Origin: Rugalucina vietnamica
Lineage: Eukaryota; Mollusca; Bivalvia; Lucinida; Lucinidae
DNA: 64,000 nucleotides
Direction: 5' to 3'
Assembly: GCA_964017185.1 (NCBI GenBank)
Contig: OZ024876.1
Location: forward strand, 28,612,278-28,676,277
The notes beneath the pieces were generated by a model, which was given only the letters and a program-made list of their open reading frames with translations, did not search any database and had not been told where the DNA came from. The first letter of the stretch is position 1. The number at the start of each line of letters is the position of its first letter. Below are positions 34,570 to 45,449 of the stretch, piece after piece. The position numbers and the translations under genes were made by a program.

Positions 34570-34887
34570 CACCAGGAAAACATGTCCGTGTAGTGTATAC
34601 CCCCTTGAACCCCACTTTTATATAGCAAAACTGGGGTATGCAGGGGTATACCTATTATTTTTGCTCCAAAACATAGATTGTGTGTACTCGTTAGAACCGC
34701 CTCGGCGAGGCGGTTGTAATGTGTACCCACAATCTTTGTTTTGGAGCAGAGAGGCGGTTCTAACGTGTACCCACAATCTATCATTTGAGCAAAAATAAGA
34801 AAAATATCAAAATTTTTCAGCTGAAAATTTTAAATTTTTAAAGCACAAAAATCTGTGTTTATTGCATGGGCAAATTTTCGTAAAATG
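34570..34887 (+). mobile_element. MITE family B, copy 4, with doubled right arm
   Basis: Complete ends CACCAGGAAAACATG and CAAATTTTCGTAAAATG. Longer than the 281-base standard because the right half of the palindrome (gaggcggtt..gtacccacaatc) occurs twice. Confidence 0.87.
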
Positions 34888-34889
34888 GT

Positions 34890-35445
34890 TGTCCAAGAAC
34901 ACAATTACAACTCAGGCTAATAGACAATCTGGCAAATATGACAATCGTTGTGCTGGCTCGTACCGACTTGGCGCAGAAATGTGGCATATCTTAGTTCAAG
35001 AGAGTAAACAAAACACCAGAAGAATCATTTATACAGATGTAAATTCTTATTTAAAAATACAAACTCGGTGTGTGTCCTGATGCACTGTTTGTTTATCATG
35101 GCGTGCTTCATCGTCATAAAAAAACATCCATACAACCCCAGTAGAAGTTAAACCGGTTTGGCTCTGTGTATTCAATAAAATATACAGTAAAAGTTTGATC
35201 CTTTGGAATCAGTGAACATGTACAAAGGGAGGTAGTATGGGGAATATTGCGCAATTTCGGGTATTGAACCCTCATCAGTGACCCCTTTTAAACCGTCGAC
35301 GATAGACAGATAAATATACTGACGTCAATAAAAAAACGCCTCATCGAAAATGTTGCATAACTGGGTCATTTAGGCAATATGAACGAAAATTGCGTTTTCC
35401 TTATTTTTACGTCCTCTCTCATGGTATATGGTATAGCAGTACATC
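34890..35445. other. No gene recognised
   Basis: AT-rich spacer between two family B elements. The frame at 34862-35080 starts within the MITE and is not supported. Confidence 0.4.
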
Positions 35446-35466
35446 GAAATTGGTTAAGATGCTTAT

Positions 35467-35745
35467 CATCAGGAAAACATGTCCGTGAAACCAATACCCC
35501 CTTATACCCCACTTTTATATAGTAAAAGTGGGGTATGCAGGGGTATACCTATTTTTCTTATTTTTGCTCCAAAACATAGATTGTGGGTACTCGTTAGAAC
35601 CGCCTCGGCGAGGCGGTTCTAACGTTTACCCACAATCTATGTTTTGAGCAAAAATAAGAAAAATATCAAACATTTTCTGCTGAAAATTTTCATTTTCTAT
35701 AGCTATAAAAATCTCTGTATATTGCATGGGCAAGTTTTCGTAATG
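35467..35745 (+). mobile_element. MITE family B, copy 5, flanked by 20-bp direct repeats
   Basis: Near-standard length with a complete palindrome. The flanks read AAATTGGTTAAGATGCTTAT on the left (35447-35466) and AATTTGGTTAAGATGCTTAT on the right (35746-35765), with one mismatch. Other family B copies do not show such a long duplication. Confidence 0.9.
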
Positions 35746-35769
35746 AATTTGGTTAAGATGCTTATTTTC

Positions 35770-36295
35770 TCAAAACTCATGTGGGTGCATCGTTTTCAAA
35801 ATTGCATCCTGACGTCATAATACAGGCATTTTTGGCGTCAAAATTCTTCACAGCCCTGCAAAGTCGTTTTAAAAACTGAAGAACATCACGATTCTGAAAC
35901 GTAATATTACTGGACTAAAGGAAGCTGAAATACTGAAAATAACTTAGGGACTTTTCACAAGAAAAGAAACAGACGGAACGAAAAAATGATATTGCTCGGT
36001 TTCTGGAGTCCGAAGCGACTCCCATAGTCCGGGGGCCATCGTTCGCTTCGGTATAAGATTCCTTCTATCGATTTGTGTTACCTTAGCGCTTTCGCTGACT
36101 CACGGCTGCAGCAAAATGTTTTTGACGTCGACGTCTTTAACACTTACGAGTTCCGAGTTATGAATAAACATTTCTGAAGCGATGCCGTTATATTCGGATG
36201 CACGCCTTGAGTCTTTTTACAAAACATAGTCACATTATTTCAGTTGAATAGCCGAGAAAGGAGCATTGGTATTTTGACGCTTATGCCCTTAGACG
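35770..36295. other. No gene recognised
   Basis: No supported frame or repeat. Confidence 0.4.
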
Positions 36296-36299
36296 TCAA

Positions 36300-36482
36300 A
36301 AACATGTTATCCGTAAGCACGCTCGTTTCACGTTGAAAGGCAGGGAAAGTAACAATAGGAAATAAAAATAGAAACTGAGGTCCTTTAAGAGCAGTGAACA
36401 TATTATTGACGGAAAGGGTATGGGCCCTATCGCGGTTTCGGCTACTTTAACCTCTTCAGTAACCATAGAGATTTGGCAACAT
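36300..36482 (-). repeat. Interspersed repeat K, copy 2
   Basis: Complement carries 'ccaaatctctatggttactg', 'aaagtagccgaaaccgcg', 'tcactgctcttaaaggacct' and 'cagtttctatttttatttcc', matching 13105-13330. Confidence 0.75.
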
Positions 36483-36496
36483 TGAGTCAGATAATT

Positions 36497-36620
36497 ACTA
36501 CAAGTACAAGTACAATAAACTTTATTAATCTCAGGCCAATATATGACATAAGAGATACAGTAAATGTACAAACATATATTCAAAAAGGCATGATACATAG
36601 TGCAAACTGGCTGAAGATGT
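36497..36620 (-). mobile_element. Probable LINE 3' terminus
   Basis: On the minus strand 'ggcctgagattaataaagtt' carries AATAAA and is followed by TTGTACTTGTACTTGTA, a short tandem tail like those of the LINEs at 2783, 14648 and 18596. Confidence 0.55.
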
Positions 36621-36718
36621 AGAAAATTTAATGGTATATAGTTTTAAAATTATAAGGATAGTTATAAGGATAGTGAGGCGGGGGGGGGGCGAGTTTGTCT
36701 GCAAGATGTCTGCAAACA

Positions 36719-37057
36719 TTAGAAGTGTTGGCGATACAGCACAGACAGCGCCTTGAACTCTTCTTTAGATATTTTGCAAACTGTTTCTGATTCAGATATA
36801 GGTTCAAAAGTCCCACCTGTGGATTTACGAAGCCGTTTATTTCTATTAACGACATGCCATGCCCCGCCACTTTCGTCGCCATTATCGCCACGTACACCAC
36901 ATGCGCCTCCGGGAACATTTTTGGAATTTTCGCCTGGTCCCATGATTTTCATCGAAATTCGTACACAGTTCCACAGAGGCAGTCCCAATATAATCACACA
37001 AACCAAAAAGTTTCCAAAATGTCCAGCCAAATTCATCAAAAACAATTTTAATTTCAC
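36719..37057 (-). CDS. Hypothetical 112-codon frame, possible LINE ORF1 remnant
   Basis: The protein starts MKLKLFLMNLAGHFGNF with a hydrophobic stretch (residues ~4-30), then a Gly-rich linker (GGACGVRGDNGDESGG), a basic block NRNKRLRKSTGGTF and an acidic/mixed end (KEEFKALSVLYRQHF). The W..V.R.KR.R..TGGT block reminds me of the N-terminal region of LINE ORF1 proteins, and a LINE-like 3' tail lies 100 bases downstream on the same strand. An internally deleted LINE is the likeliest reading; a small host membrane protein is the alternative. No ribosomal or splicing evidence decides between them. Confidence 0.35.
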   Translation of the reverse strand: MKLKLFLMNLAGHFGNFLVCVIILGLPLWNCVRISMKIMGPGENSKNVPGGACGVRGDNGDESGGAWHVVNRNKRLRKSTGGTFEPISESETVCKISKEEFKALSVLYRQHF

Positions 37058-37099
37058 AGCGATGTTTTACACGTCTACACTATGCCATGTCCGATAACT

Positions 37100-38150
37100 C
37101 TATACTGTAATTTTGCATTTCAACAGGGTAGTCGATACAAAGACTAGTATAATCCAAAATGGGCCAATTACATGTATATTAATCGTTGGTTAGAAAATGA
37201 ATCTAAACCGATCATAATTTTCTGATTTTTTAAGAATATCCTCGCTGATCTCAAAGGACCAAAGAAAATAAATTATGTTGTGGCTTTTTATCAAGTTGCA
37301 TTTAGGTTGTTTGCCCAGTATATTTACAGTACACATTTCTTTCTGCGAATAATGTCGTGATTGAATGACTAAAATGTCGAAATGTAAAAGAAGAAGAAAA
37401 AAAGTTGAACTTCTTTTTAGCGGCACAAAACCAAAACTCTTGGACGGAATATTTCCATCGGTATTCCGTTAGACCTTTCCATACGGGAGAGGAGCGAGGT
37501 CACGAAGTGTATCGGAGTGCAGGTTAGCCAGCTGATCTACAAAACTCTGAGAAACAATAAAAAGTTTTTTTTACTTGAAATATCAAATATAATAAATGTC
37601 AAAAGGAAACTGTCCAGATTCAGTCCCGCCTTCGACAGAGCATACATCTTAACACAAATCAACTTCAATTCTGCCTCTGACACTGACTGCGCACCTGAAA
37701 AACTTGTCATAAACATGAAATCGACACAAAAACAGACGGTTTATAAGTAACAAGATGGCGCCCTGTCAAACGTGGACAACCCAACAGAAAAGACATGTCA
37801 CATGACAGTAAAGGTTATGGCGTGCGAAAGCAAAAAAGTAGGGAAAGTGCGCCCTTCATTAACTGGTCGCTTTCTGTCACTTCTTTCTCATATTATTTTA
37901 GATTTTTTTTTATATTTTCAAAATAAGCACTAGGGCATATCTTTATTTAACTTCATGGACTATTTTAAGTACTTTAACGCACATACATGTAAGTATATAG
38001 ATACTAGTATCATACATGATATTAGAATATGCATAGAAGCGGAGGACACAATCCATTCTTAAATCAATTTCTATTTCTTTTGAATGCTTCCACATGATGG
38101 TCCATAGTGCTCGTAGACGATCTCCCTTTTGATAACTAATACGTATACAT
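37100..38150. other. No gene recognised
   Basis: AT-rich sequence. The 77-codon frame at 37517-37750 is unassigned. AAGATGGCGCC at 37752 is a start-like word without a following frame. Confidence 0.4.
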
Positions 38151-38160
38151 GCCAGAATAG

Positions 38161-38499
38161 TTTTTTTGTTTGAGTTGGTGCTTTCCGTTGCAGTCAACGC
38201 CTACGGTCATGTCGGGACGATGCCTCCATTTTTTGGGGGACTTCTACCCAACATGGGTATGCCATGACACCAGAAATGTGCTTTGAAGGTAACCACCTAA
38301 GTAAAAAATAAGGCTCGTATGCCAGTCTAAATGGTTTGACTAAACCACTTTTCTCAGAAGGGTCTGAGCGGTTAACCAGAAATCAGGCGGTCGATCACTT
38401 CAGTGAAAAGCTTTGTCTCGAGGCACAAACAGCTCAACTATTTCTCACGGCACCAATGGATGGGTGACCAAATTCCCAACCGGCTAACATTCAAGACTT
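38161..38499 (-). mobile_element. Short retroposon (family S), copy 1
   Basis: The complement aligns along its length with 40145-40451: 'tggttaaccgctcag', 'aaaagtggtt', 'aaaatggaggc', 'acatgaccgta', then a tail of CAAA/A. The flanks GCCAGAATAG and GCTAGTATAG are an imperfect 10-base duplication. No clear Pol III boxes in the sense orientation. Confidence 0.75.
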
Positions 38500-38662
38500 G
38501 CTAGTATAGCGCCCGAGTTTATCATCTGTCATTGTTGTCCTGGCAGAAATACGTCACTGACCTACCTTAATCAGTCGAGATAATACCGATGTGACTGCTT
38601 ATTTATTGTCCCAGCTTCTTTCCGATCGATTTGGACAATGGAAGCATGTTCAACAACGCTAG

Positions 38663-38712
38663 AACCGGAAGCACGTGTTTGTTAAGCGAAGCAATCACGT
38701 GACAAAACATGG
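38663..38712 (+). promoter_or_regulatory. ETS / E-box cluster before an ATGGCG
   Basis: ACCGGAAG, then CACGTG at 38672-38677, then TCACGTGAC at 38695-38703 (the full USF/TFE-type palindrome), then AACATGGCG at 38706-38714. This resembles a TATA-less promoter. The frame from the ATG is only 13 codons long (MASRHQESMRSID) with no clear donor, so a gene is not shown. Confidence 0.25.
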
Positions 38713-38719
38713 CGTCAAG

Positions 38720-39330
38720 GCATCAGGAATCGATGCGTTCGATAGATTAGCCCTTTATGTCAGAATGTATCATCAATAGGTTTCCGATTCGTTTTCAAAC
38801 CAAAAGAATAAATACACAATGGTGTTTATTCGTTCTTCCGGCACACGGGCTCGAACTCGCTTGACCTTGACGCTCCAACGAATGTTGGTTTCCCGAATAT
38901 TGTCGCTTGAGTTATGGACAAAAGAAAAAAGAGGAAATAATGAAGAAAGGACTGCGTCCGTTGAGTGTCAGGCATGCGAGTGAAATATTAATTAAACAAA
39001 TAAAAGAAGCTTATACGCGGCACTCCGCTCGATCACAGTCCTATATGCCATTCAACGAATGCTCTTGTTTTTAGTCTTCAGCATTCAGTATTATTTCGAC
39101 TATATTCTCAGACGATGCCGGATACCCCAAGATGAGATTCCGCATACTACATATTTCAGCCGCTCCATTCACATAAGGTGCACCTCTGTTATTCTTTATT
39201 GTTTCCTTTTGTTTTGCTATTAATTCTTATATGTGCAAATATATTATATATATTTAAAAAAAATATATATATTGACAAAAAGAAAGTAGTAAGAACAAAC
39301 AAAACGTATCAGCTGAATCATTTTGTTAAT

Positions 39331-39376
<46 letters not shown>

Positions 39377-39760
39377 TTTGATAAGCCAACCCATCCTTGT
39401 ATCTTCTAAAAAAGTAAAACTGGGCCTGTGAAAAATAATATGGCACAAACAAGATTTTTCGTTTTTAAAAAATGATGAATGTTTATTCAAACTTACATCA
39501 ATATTTACAACCGGAAGTCGACATATTGATTCGGATACCTTCGTATCGGTCGTCAATGTCATCTCGAATAGACCACTTCCGGTCGCTGAATGCTGGTATA
39601 GATCAACTGTTTAAAGATTTTACCAATATCAGAATGACGAATCAATTCTTTCATTTTTATTTCGTGCCTTTTGTTTTTGCAGTGACACAAGTTTTGCCAG
39701 TAATTGTTCAAATGTTTACCTCTAGTATTGACAAATCTATCCATCTTTGTTCTGTATCAC
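38720..39760. other. No gene recognised; 42-base T run at 39332-39373
   Basis: AT-rich. The T run makes the frames crossing it meaningless. The 101-codon frame at 39472-39777 overlaps a 61-codon frame on the other strand, and neither is recognised. Confidence 0.45.
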
Positions 39761-39763
39761 TAG

Positions 39764-40001
39764 GAGTCGCGAGGTGAGAAAGCCGGACTTCGAGGTTTCC
39801 GACCAGGTCCCACACATTGTCACCAGGCTGTACAGTCACAGAAAATAGTTAGCAACTTGAAATTTTGGATTTAAGAAGAAAATGAATTGTATTATCCGTG
39901 AAGCGAAAACAAAGGCAATGATCAGCTGTGCAGTTATTGCACAACAGATCTACGCCTTTGCTTTCGCACAGATAAAGTCCAATTTTCCATGACGCGGCTC
40001 A
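39764..40001 (+). mobile_element. MITE family A, diverged copy
   Basis: Ends GAGTCGCGAGGTGAG and GACGCGGCTCA. The palindrome has decayed (TGTGCAG against TTGCACA, with 'aacagatc'). Confidence 0.85.
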
Positions 40002-40144
40002 CTACGACGTTTGACAGTAAAAACGATAGTGGATCAAGGTAATCATTGATTCTTGTCTTCATCAGCCTTGTTCAGTCTTATTCCAGAAGCTGGTGCATGA
40101 AAGTGGCATGAACTTGATGCTGCGTGCAATCACAATTCAGCCAA

Positions 40145-40451
40145 GGACCCCGCCCATTGGGGCCTAAAGAAATAGATAAGCTGCTTGTGTCTCCAGGCAT
40201 AGCTTCTACGCTACAGACTGACCATGTGCTTACTGGTTAACCGCTCAGGTCTGAGCCTACCCAGGAAAAGTGGTTCATGTCAAACCAGCCATACATATAA
40301 GCCTTATTGGTTTAGTTGGGTGGTTATATTTGAAGCACTTGTTGGATGCCATGGCATCCTGATTTTGGATAAGAGTCCCTAAAATGGAGGCAACGTCCTG
40401 ACATGACCGTAGATGTTGCCTGGAACTTAAAGCATCAATTCAAACAAACAA
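40145..40451 (+). mobile_element. Short retroposon (family S), copy 2, with 13-bp duplication
   Basis: ACAATTCAGCCAA occurs at 40132-40144 and again at 40452-40464, directly bordering the element. It ends 'aaagcatcaattcaaacaaa' plus CAAA units. It has the same body as 38161-38499 in the opposite orientation. The integration marks are those of LINE machinery. Confidence 0.88.
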
Positions 40452-40477
40452 ACAATTCAGCCAAAATATTCGTAGAC

Positions 40478-40619
40478 GAGGCGGTTCTAACGTGTACCCA
40501 CAATCAATGTTTTGAGCCAAAATATTAAAAACTATATCAAATTTTTTCCAATGAAATTTTCATATTTTTTTTTCTTCTGAAAAAATCTTTGTATATACTA
40601 TGGGCAAGTTTTCGCAATG
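40478..40619 (+). mobile_element. MITE family B, right half only
   Basis: Begins in the palindrome at 'gaggcggttctaacgtgtac' and runs to 'gggcaagttttcgcaatg'. The left half is missing. Confidence 0.8.
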
Positions 40620-40911
40620 GTATGTAGAAACTTCATCTGAAACCACATAGCCTGAAGGTATTCTAGCTTTCCAATGCCGGGAGTACCACGAGAACCACTG
40701 ATCGAATGTTCCGTTATGTTCTGTTCTCTTTAATTGCTCTAATGAGAATAAGCACATGTAACAGCATATGTCATTTTGATTAATATGTCAATATTTTATT
40801 GATAATTTTATCATTGGAAGTTTCTGCCAATAATAACCTCGCTGATGTATCACCGATTTGCAGCACAATTTTATCTAAGCTGGGTTCTTGGATCATGAGA
40901 ACACCGGAGTT

Positions 40912-40999
40912 TTGACTATGCGAAAACAAAGGCGCAGATCAGCTGTGCAGTAACTGCACAGCTGATCAGCGCCTTTGTTTTCGCTACACGGATAGTCTC
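40912..40999 (-). mobile_element. MITE family A, core only
   Basis: A perfect palindrome of the TGTGCAG type with its 'cgaaaacaaaggcgcagatc' shoulders and the adjacent 'gctacacggatagt'. Both ends are gone. Confidence 0.85.
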
Positions 41000-41515
41000 T
41001 TGTTAAACCCTTCTCGCGTTGAAGTTCATGTGTCCAGCAGGTCCATTCTTGCTCAGCAGTCTCAAGTTGGTTAAGCCCTACATTGAGTCATGTGATTTTT
41101 TTTTGACATCACTGGACCTTTCATTTAAAGATTTTGTGTTAAATGTTGTTTTACGCATTTATTTGAAAACCAACATAACATGCAAATGATGAGGTTACAT
41201 CTAAAGTTATAACAGTGACGTCAATAAGTATTTCCCAAAAGTGATAATCCCCGAACCTGATTTAAGAACGTATCAAAATACAGGCAGGAAATCGTTTTAT
41301 AGAAGATTCACGTAGAAAAACGTTCCGGAGGATCATATTGTGGTCGCTAAACACAGGAAATCGCTAAAGACAGGTGGTCGCTAGGCCGGTCTAGACTGTA
41401 TACTTGACGAAACTCTTGGGATTGTACGCATGTTGGACTCCCACTCGGCACGGTGAAGGTGTTGGAGTCACTGTCCAATTAACTAGGTAAGTCATCAACA
41501 CACGGTACAAGCATC
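41000..41515. other. No gene recognised
   Basis: No supported frame or repeat. Confidence 0.4.
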
Positions 41516-41581
41516 GAAACCACCGTTGCAGTAACTGCGACTGACCTGTGATATGCAAAGTGTTTCCCATGAGGCGGCTCA
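41516..41581 (+). mobile_element. MITE family A, right-end fragment
   Basis: 'gttgcagtaactgcga' and 'gatatgcaaagtgtttcccatgaggcggctc' in order (each word short); the rest is absent. Confidence 0.6.
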
Positions 41582-41584
41582 TTA

Positions 41585-42265
41585 GGCAATTTGAATTGTT
41601 GAAGTTGGCAGTGATGATGTCGAACAATCGAAAACCAAGGCCTACGAATAAATGATTATGAATGTGAATGTCTTTTGTGTAAATTTGTTAATAAATTCTT
41701 CAAATACCCATTTCTTACGTTTCTATAAGCCCCGAGACCCAGGATCAAAGCATACCGCCTGATACCTAGCTGCAGCACCACAATACACATCCCCATAAAT
41801 TACCAGCACTTTTTATGATATACATCACTCTAATGCCACAATAATGCCGTGATAATCTTCCCACATCCCCATTTATCCCTTTAACGGTAAATCTTAATCT
41901 CGTCTTGAATGAGAATACAGGGAAAGCACGTGACAATAAACGAGATTTTGATGGATGTTAATCATTACAACGGCTTTCTGAAGTGTCTACGCGCTTATCA
42001 GTAAGTGGAAACGAAGTTTGAAATACATTTTCTTTTCGAGATACGTTTTCTTTGTGGGTTATGATAGAATGTTTGCGCAATCCCCGGATTAAACGGCTTA
42101 TAACGGCGATGATGATAAAGCGGAATCATAATTGACGAGTTTTCCAACGTTTCTCGTGTGTTCTGATTTGCGTTAGCTGCACATAGCGTTTACCGTTTGC
42201 GATTGAAGGTGACCCACATTTGATGCGGCCACATCGTCAAAAGTTGTGAAGGCATCATCCTGCAT
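41585..42265. other. No gene recognised
   Basis: Single-copy-looking sequence without a supported frame. Confidence 0.4.
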
Positions 42266-42267
42266 CT

Positions 42268-42498
42268 GAGCTACGTCGTAAGAAAACAAACAATTTGCAT
42301 ATGCGACTGAAAACAAAGGCGCAGACCAGCTTTGCAGTAGCTGCGAAGATGATCAGCGCCTTTGTTTTCGCTACACGAACTCTCCAGCCTCTAGTCATCT
42401 TCAATGCTTGTACAGCCCGGTTTGTGTCGGACCTGCGAAGCTGATCTGCGCCTTTGTTTTCGAATGGGCAAAAATCCGGTTTTCTCACGATGCGTCTC
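42268..42498. mobile_element. MITE family A, chimeric copy with two palindrome arms of different origin
   Basis: Begins as a reverse copy with palindrome CTTTGCAG/CTGCGAAG. After 'ggtttgtgtcggacct' it switches to 'gcgaagctgatctgcgcctt' and the right end of a forward copy (ACGATGCGTCTC). Both outer ends therefore come from the same element side. Confidence 0.8.
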
Positions 42499-42817
42499 AA
42501 ATAATCTTCCCAGATTCTAGACGTCCACGACAGCCAAACCACGACCACGACAGCAAAACCACGGCAGCCAAATCCCGGAAGCCAAACTGGATGCCATACA
42601 GTGAGAGAAAATCCACCCAATACCCCAATACAGTTTTGGTTTGGCGAAAACCAAGAAGTGTGCAAATGGACATAGATGTGAAACGCTAGATTGCACTGCC
42701 TATGATCAGATTTAAACCCTTTTATGCAGGTTGTTTTACTCGGGCCACCGGGTTTCTCCATCATGTAAGACAAAGCGTTCATACCTTCCGCATGAGCTTT
42801 CTGTCGTATTGAAGAAA

Positions 42818-43687
42818 AAGAGGACCAATGGTCTTGTAAACGCTCGCCTGTGATCTTGGCTATATACAAATAAACATGGCCTTGCCGCTTGCCGTGAAGT
42901 AGGTCAAGATCATCACAGGGTCATAATTTATGTACATATTGTAGCACTCTAGTTCATAATGCTACATGCCAAGTTTTGTTGAAATTGGTCCACCGGTTCC
43001 GGAGAAAATTTTTGAAGGGGTTTTACAATATATAGACATGCGGTCATCTTGGTCATGAGACCTGAATTATTTATGTAAACATTGGTTCCCCCTTCCTATA
43101 GATACTTCATATCAAATTCCTATAGATACTTCATATCAAAGGCTTTGAATGGCCAAGCAGTTTCAGAGAAGAATATTTGAATATTATGATAAAATACATG
43201 AAAATTGTCCCCGGTTGGGGGCAGATCAGCCCCTGGAAGTCCATTTTTTTCAGAATCACAAATCTTCATTTCATTTTGACAGTTTTCCCCATTCAAATGA
43301 CTGGGCGAAATATGTTGACCTAGCCGTCAAATAAGTCAATATCATCTCAAGGTCATGATTTATATCAACTTTGTAGAGCTCCACTCCTTGATGCTTCATG
43401 CCAAGTTTCAAAATCATAGGCCTTCTGGTTTTGGAGAAGAAGATTTTAAAAGCTGTTTTGCTACTTATAGCCATGGCGGCCATCTTGGTTATGTGTCCCT
43501 GACCATTTATTTAAACTTTCGTTTCCTCTTCCTAAGAATGCTCCGCATGAAGTTTGGCTTCAGCAGTTTCAGAGGAGATCTTTGAAATTGTGGACGACTA
43601 CGGACGACGACGACGACGGACGGATGCCGGAGCATGGCCATCCTATAAGCTCACCTTGTGAGCCTTCGGATCAGGTGAGCTAAAAAT
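42818..43687 (+). mobile_element. Family C element, copy 2
   Basis: Starts 'agaggaccaatggtcttgta' and ends 'gagccttcggatcaggtgag'. It lacks the SINE found in the first copy and has a 22-base local duplication ('tcctatagatacttcatatc' twice near 43101-43140). Near the 3' end it carries CGACGACGG simple sequence. Confidence 0.8.
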
Positions 43688-43689
43688 GA

Positions 43690-44226
43690 ATATGCGTTGA
43701 ATACTTTAGGCTTCAAGCTAGTGTTTTCAGTGAGGTGTACCGCTCGACCTTCTAGGGTTAACATCCAACATTTCTTTTCCCGAACCTTGGTTCCATTATC
43801 TAAGTATTACAAATATCCTCACAATAATGCGGCAGAGAAAGAAACTATCATATTCCCTCTGTAATTTGTAATAAAACCTAATTCTTGTAGACATCACCAC
43901 ATCGCCTCCCACAAAACCGTTGCTTTCTACCCATAAAACAATAGAAGAGTACCTAAATATACATTAAGCAATATACTGGCGTGTTTCGAAAATGCAACAC
44001 CGAGAACCAAATACGTTTGTATGGAGGTTATTGCCGTTTTATGACATTGCGGCCAATATTTTGGCTTTGTGGTAATTAACGTTCATTGTCAGCCATAATG
44101 AAATAATAAACAACGTTGTTTAGAAATACCAATTCCGAGAAGAACTGTAATTAATAGACAATATAAATAATAAAATGGCCATATTATTCATAGCCTAACA
44201 ATAAGGACTCAGTCGGCCTAGAATTG
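43690..44226. other. No gene recognised
   Basis: No supported frame or repeat. Confidence 0.4.
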
Positions 44227-44470
44227 TCCAAATAGCCTTCCGCGCTGTGGAGAGGTTAAAAATCAGATTCTGGAACCAAGAGGCAAATCACTTGCTTTCA
44301 TGTACATAAGACAACCCAGTCTGCAAGCCGAAAATGTCATAGAACATATCTTATCTTATGACTAAGACTAGTCATATAGCAGTTATATGTCCAAATAGCC
44401 TTCGCTGCTGAGAGGTTAAAAACTCAGGCGCTGGAACCAATGGCCAAATCACTTACTTTCATTTGACTTT
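44227..44470 (+). repeat. ~85-bp direct repeat, two copies 162 bp apart
   Basis: 'gtccaaatagccttc', 'gagaggttaaaaa', 'ctggaaccaa', 'gcaaatcactt' and 'ctttcat' occur in order at 44227-44310 and 44390-44465, with small indels. Confidence 0.85.
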
Positions 44471-44474
44471 TAGG

Positions 44475-45320
44475 TCACTTGAGATATTCTGTTTTATTCT
44501 ACTCTTGCTGGTGTAAGACATGAGTTAGGTGACGAATCGTTCAAATGACGTAATTTCAATACATTAGAATACCAAAAGCAAACGCCAGTTCACTTTTGTT
44601 TTCAAAAGTATACCATGGCCGTTAAATCTGTGGTTAAAAGTATAGGATCCTGAGAAACGTTTTCGTAAAAAGTACTGCCAAAAACAAATATGAGATCTGA
44701 CCTAAAACTCTGCTCGAATGGTATTTCAAATTCTAGAAAAATATGATGAAATAACATGATATAAAATCTGCAGACAAAAATCAAGTTCCATAATTTCTTG
44801 CAACAATATTTGACTGTCAATGACACGTATTGACACAATACAATAGAGGAAACCATGCCCTAGTGCAGAGGGGGCAATATTTTGTCATATTAAGCAGATA
44901 TTGAGGATGATATTATTTATAGTAGATATTTAATCTTTATATTTTTACAAGCTATATAACGGATAAGCACGCTTAATTAGGCAATCAGGACTAGCCTGGA
45001 ATTCTACAATTGCTTGTTGAGACGGCTATTCAAATAAAGACATGTGGTCAAATACAGAAAATAAACAAGATCATTATATTTTGTATGGGTATGAAAATAT
45101 TTTGTCGGAATCTTTGTTAAGGCCGAATCGTCTTTGTGCGAAAAGAGACGGATTATGTACATTGTTTTGGTTTGGTGTTTCTTCGGTGTTTAAAATGTTA
45201 CACTTGGGAAAATCTTAACCGTAGAAAATATTTTGGCATGATCCTTAATGAAAATTATTTTCATAACCAACTACCGATACGGGTGTCTCCATGGTTGAAT
45301 TGAGTGTTTGCCAATGAAAA
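44475..45320. other. No gene recognised
   Basis: AT-rich. The 84-codon minus-strand frame at 44602-44856 is unassigned. Confidence 0.4.
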
Positions 45321-45425
45321 GGTACAAGTAGGCAAAGATCAGGAAAAGGCGCAATCAGAAAAAGATTCCCACTCCAAAAACCGAGGTGGGAAAAAACCAA
45401 ACTAACAATCAGGTTCTTATACCAT
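45321..45425 (+). repeat. Interspersed repeat I, copy 1
   Basis: 'ggtacaagtaggcaaagatc', 'cccactccaaaaaccgaggt' and 'caatcaggttcttata' match 59350-59443 in order. Confidence 0.7.
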
Positions 45426-45449
45426 GAAACATATCGTAAGCCGAATGAG

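Noticed and set aside
35446-35765. Solo LTR or LTR-type element
   Set aside because: The 20-bp flanking repeat encloses a clear family B MITE; there are no TG..CA long repeats, primer site or gag/pol pieces anywhere in the window.
42255-42869. 204-codon minus-strand open frame
   Set aside because: Nearly all of its codons read through the chimeric family A MITE and the sequence next to it; no domain, and similar frames appear wherever family A lies open.
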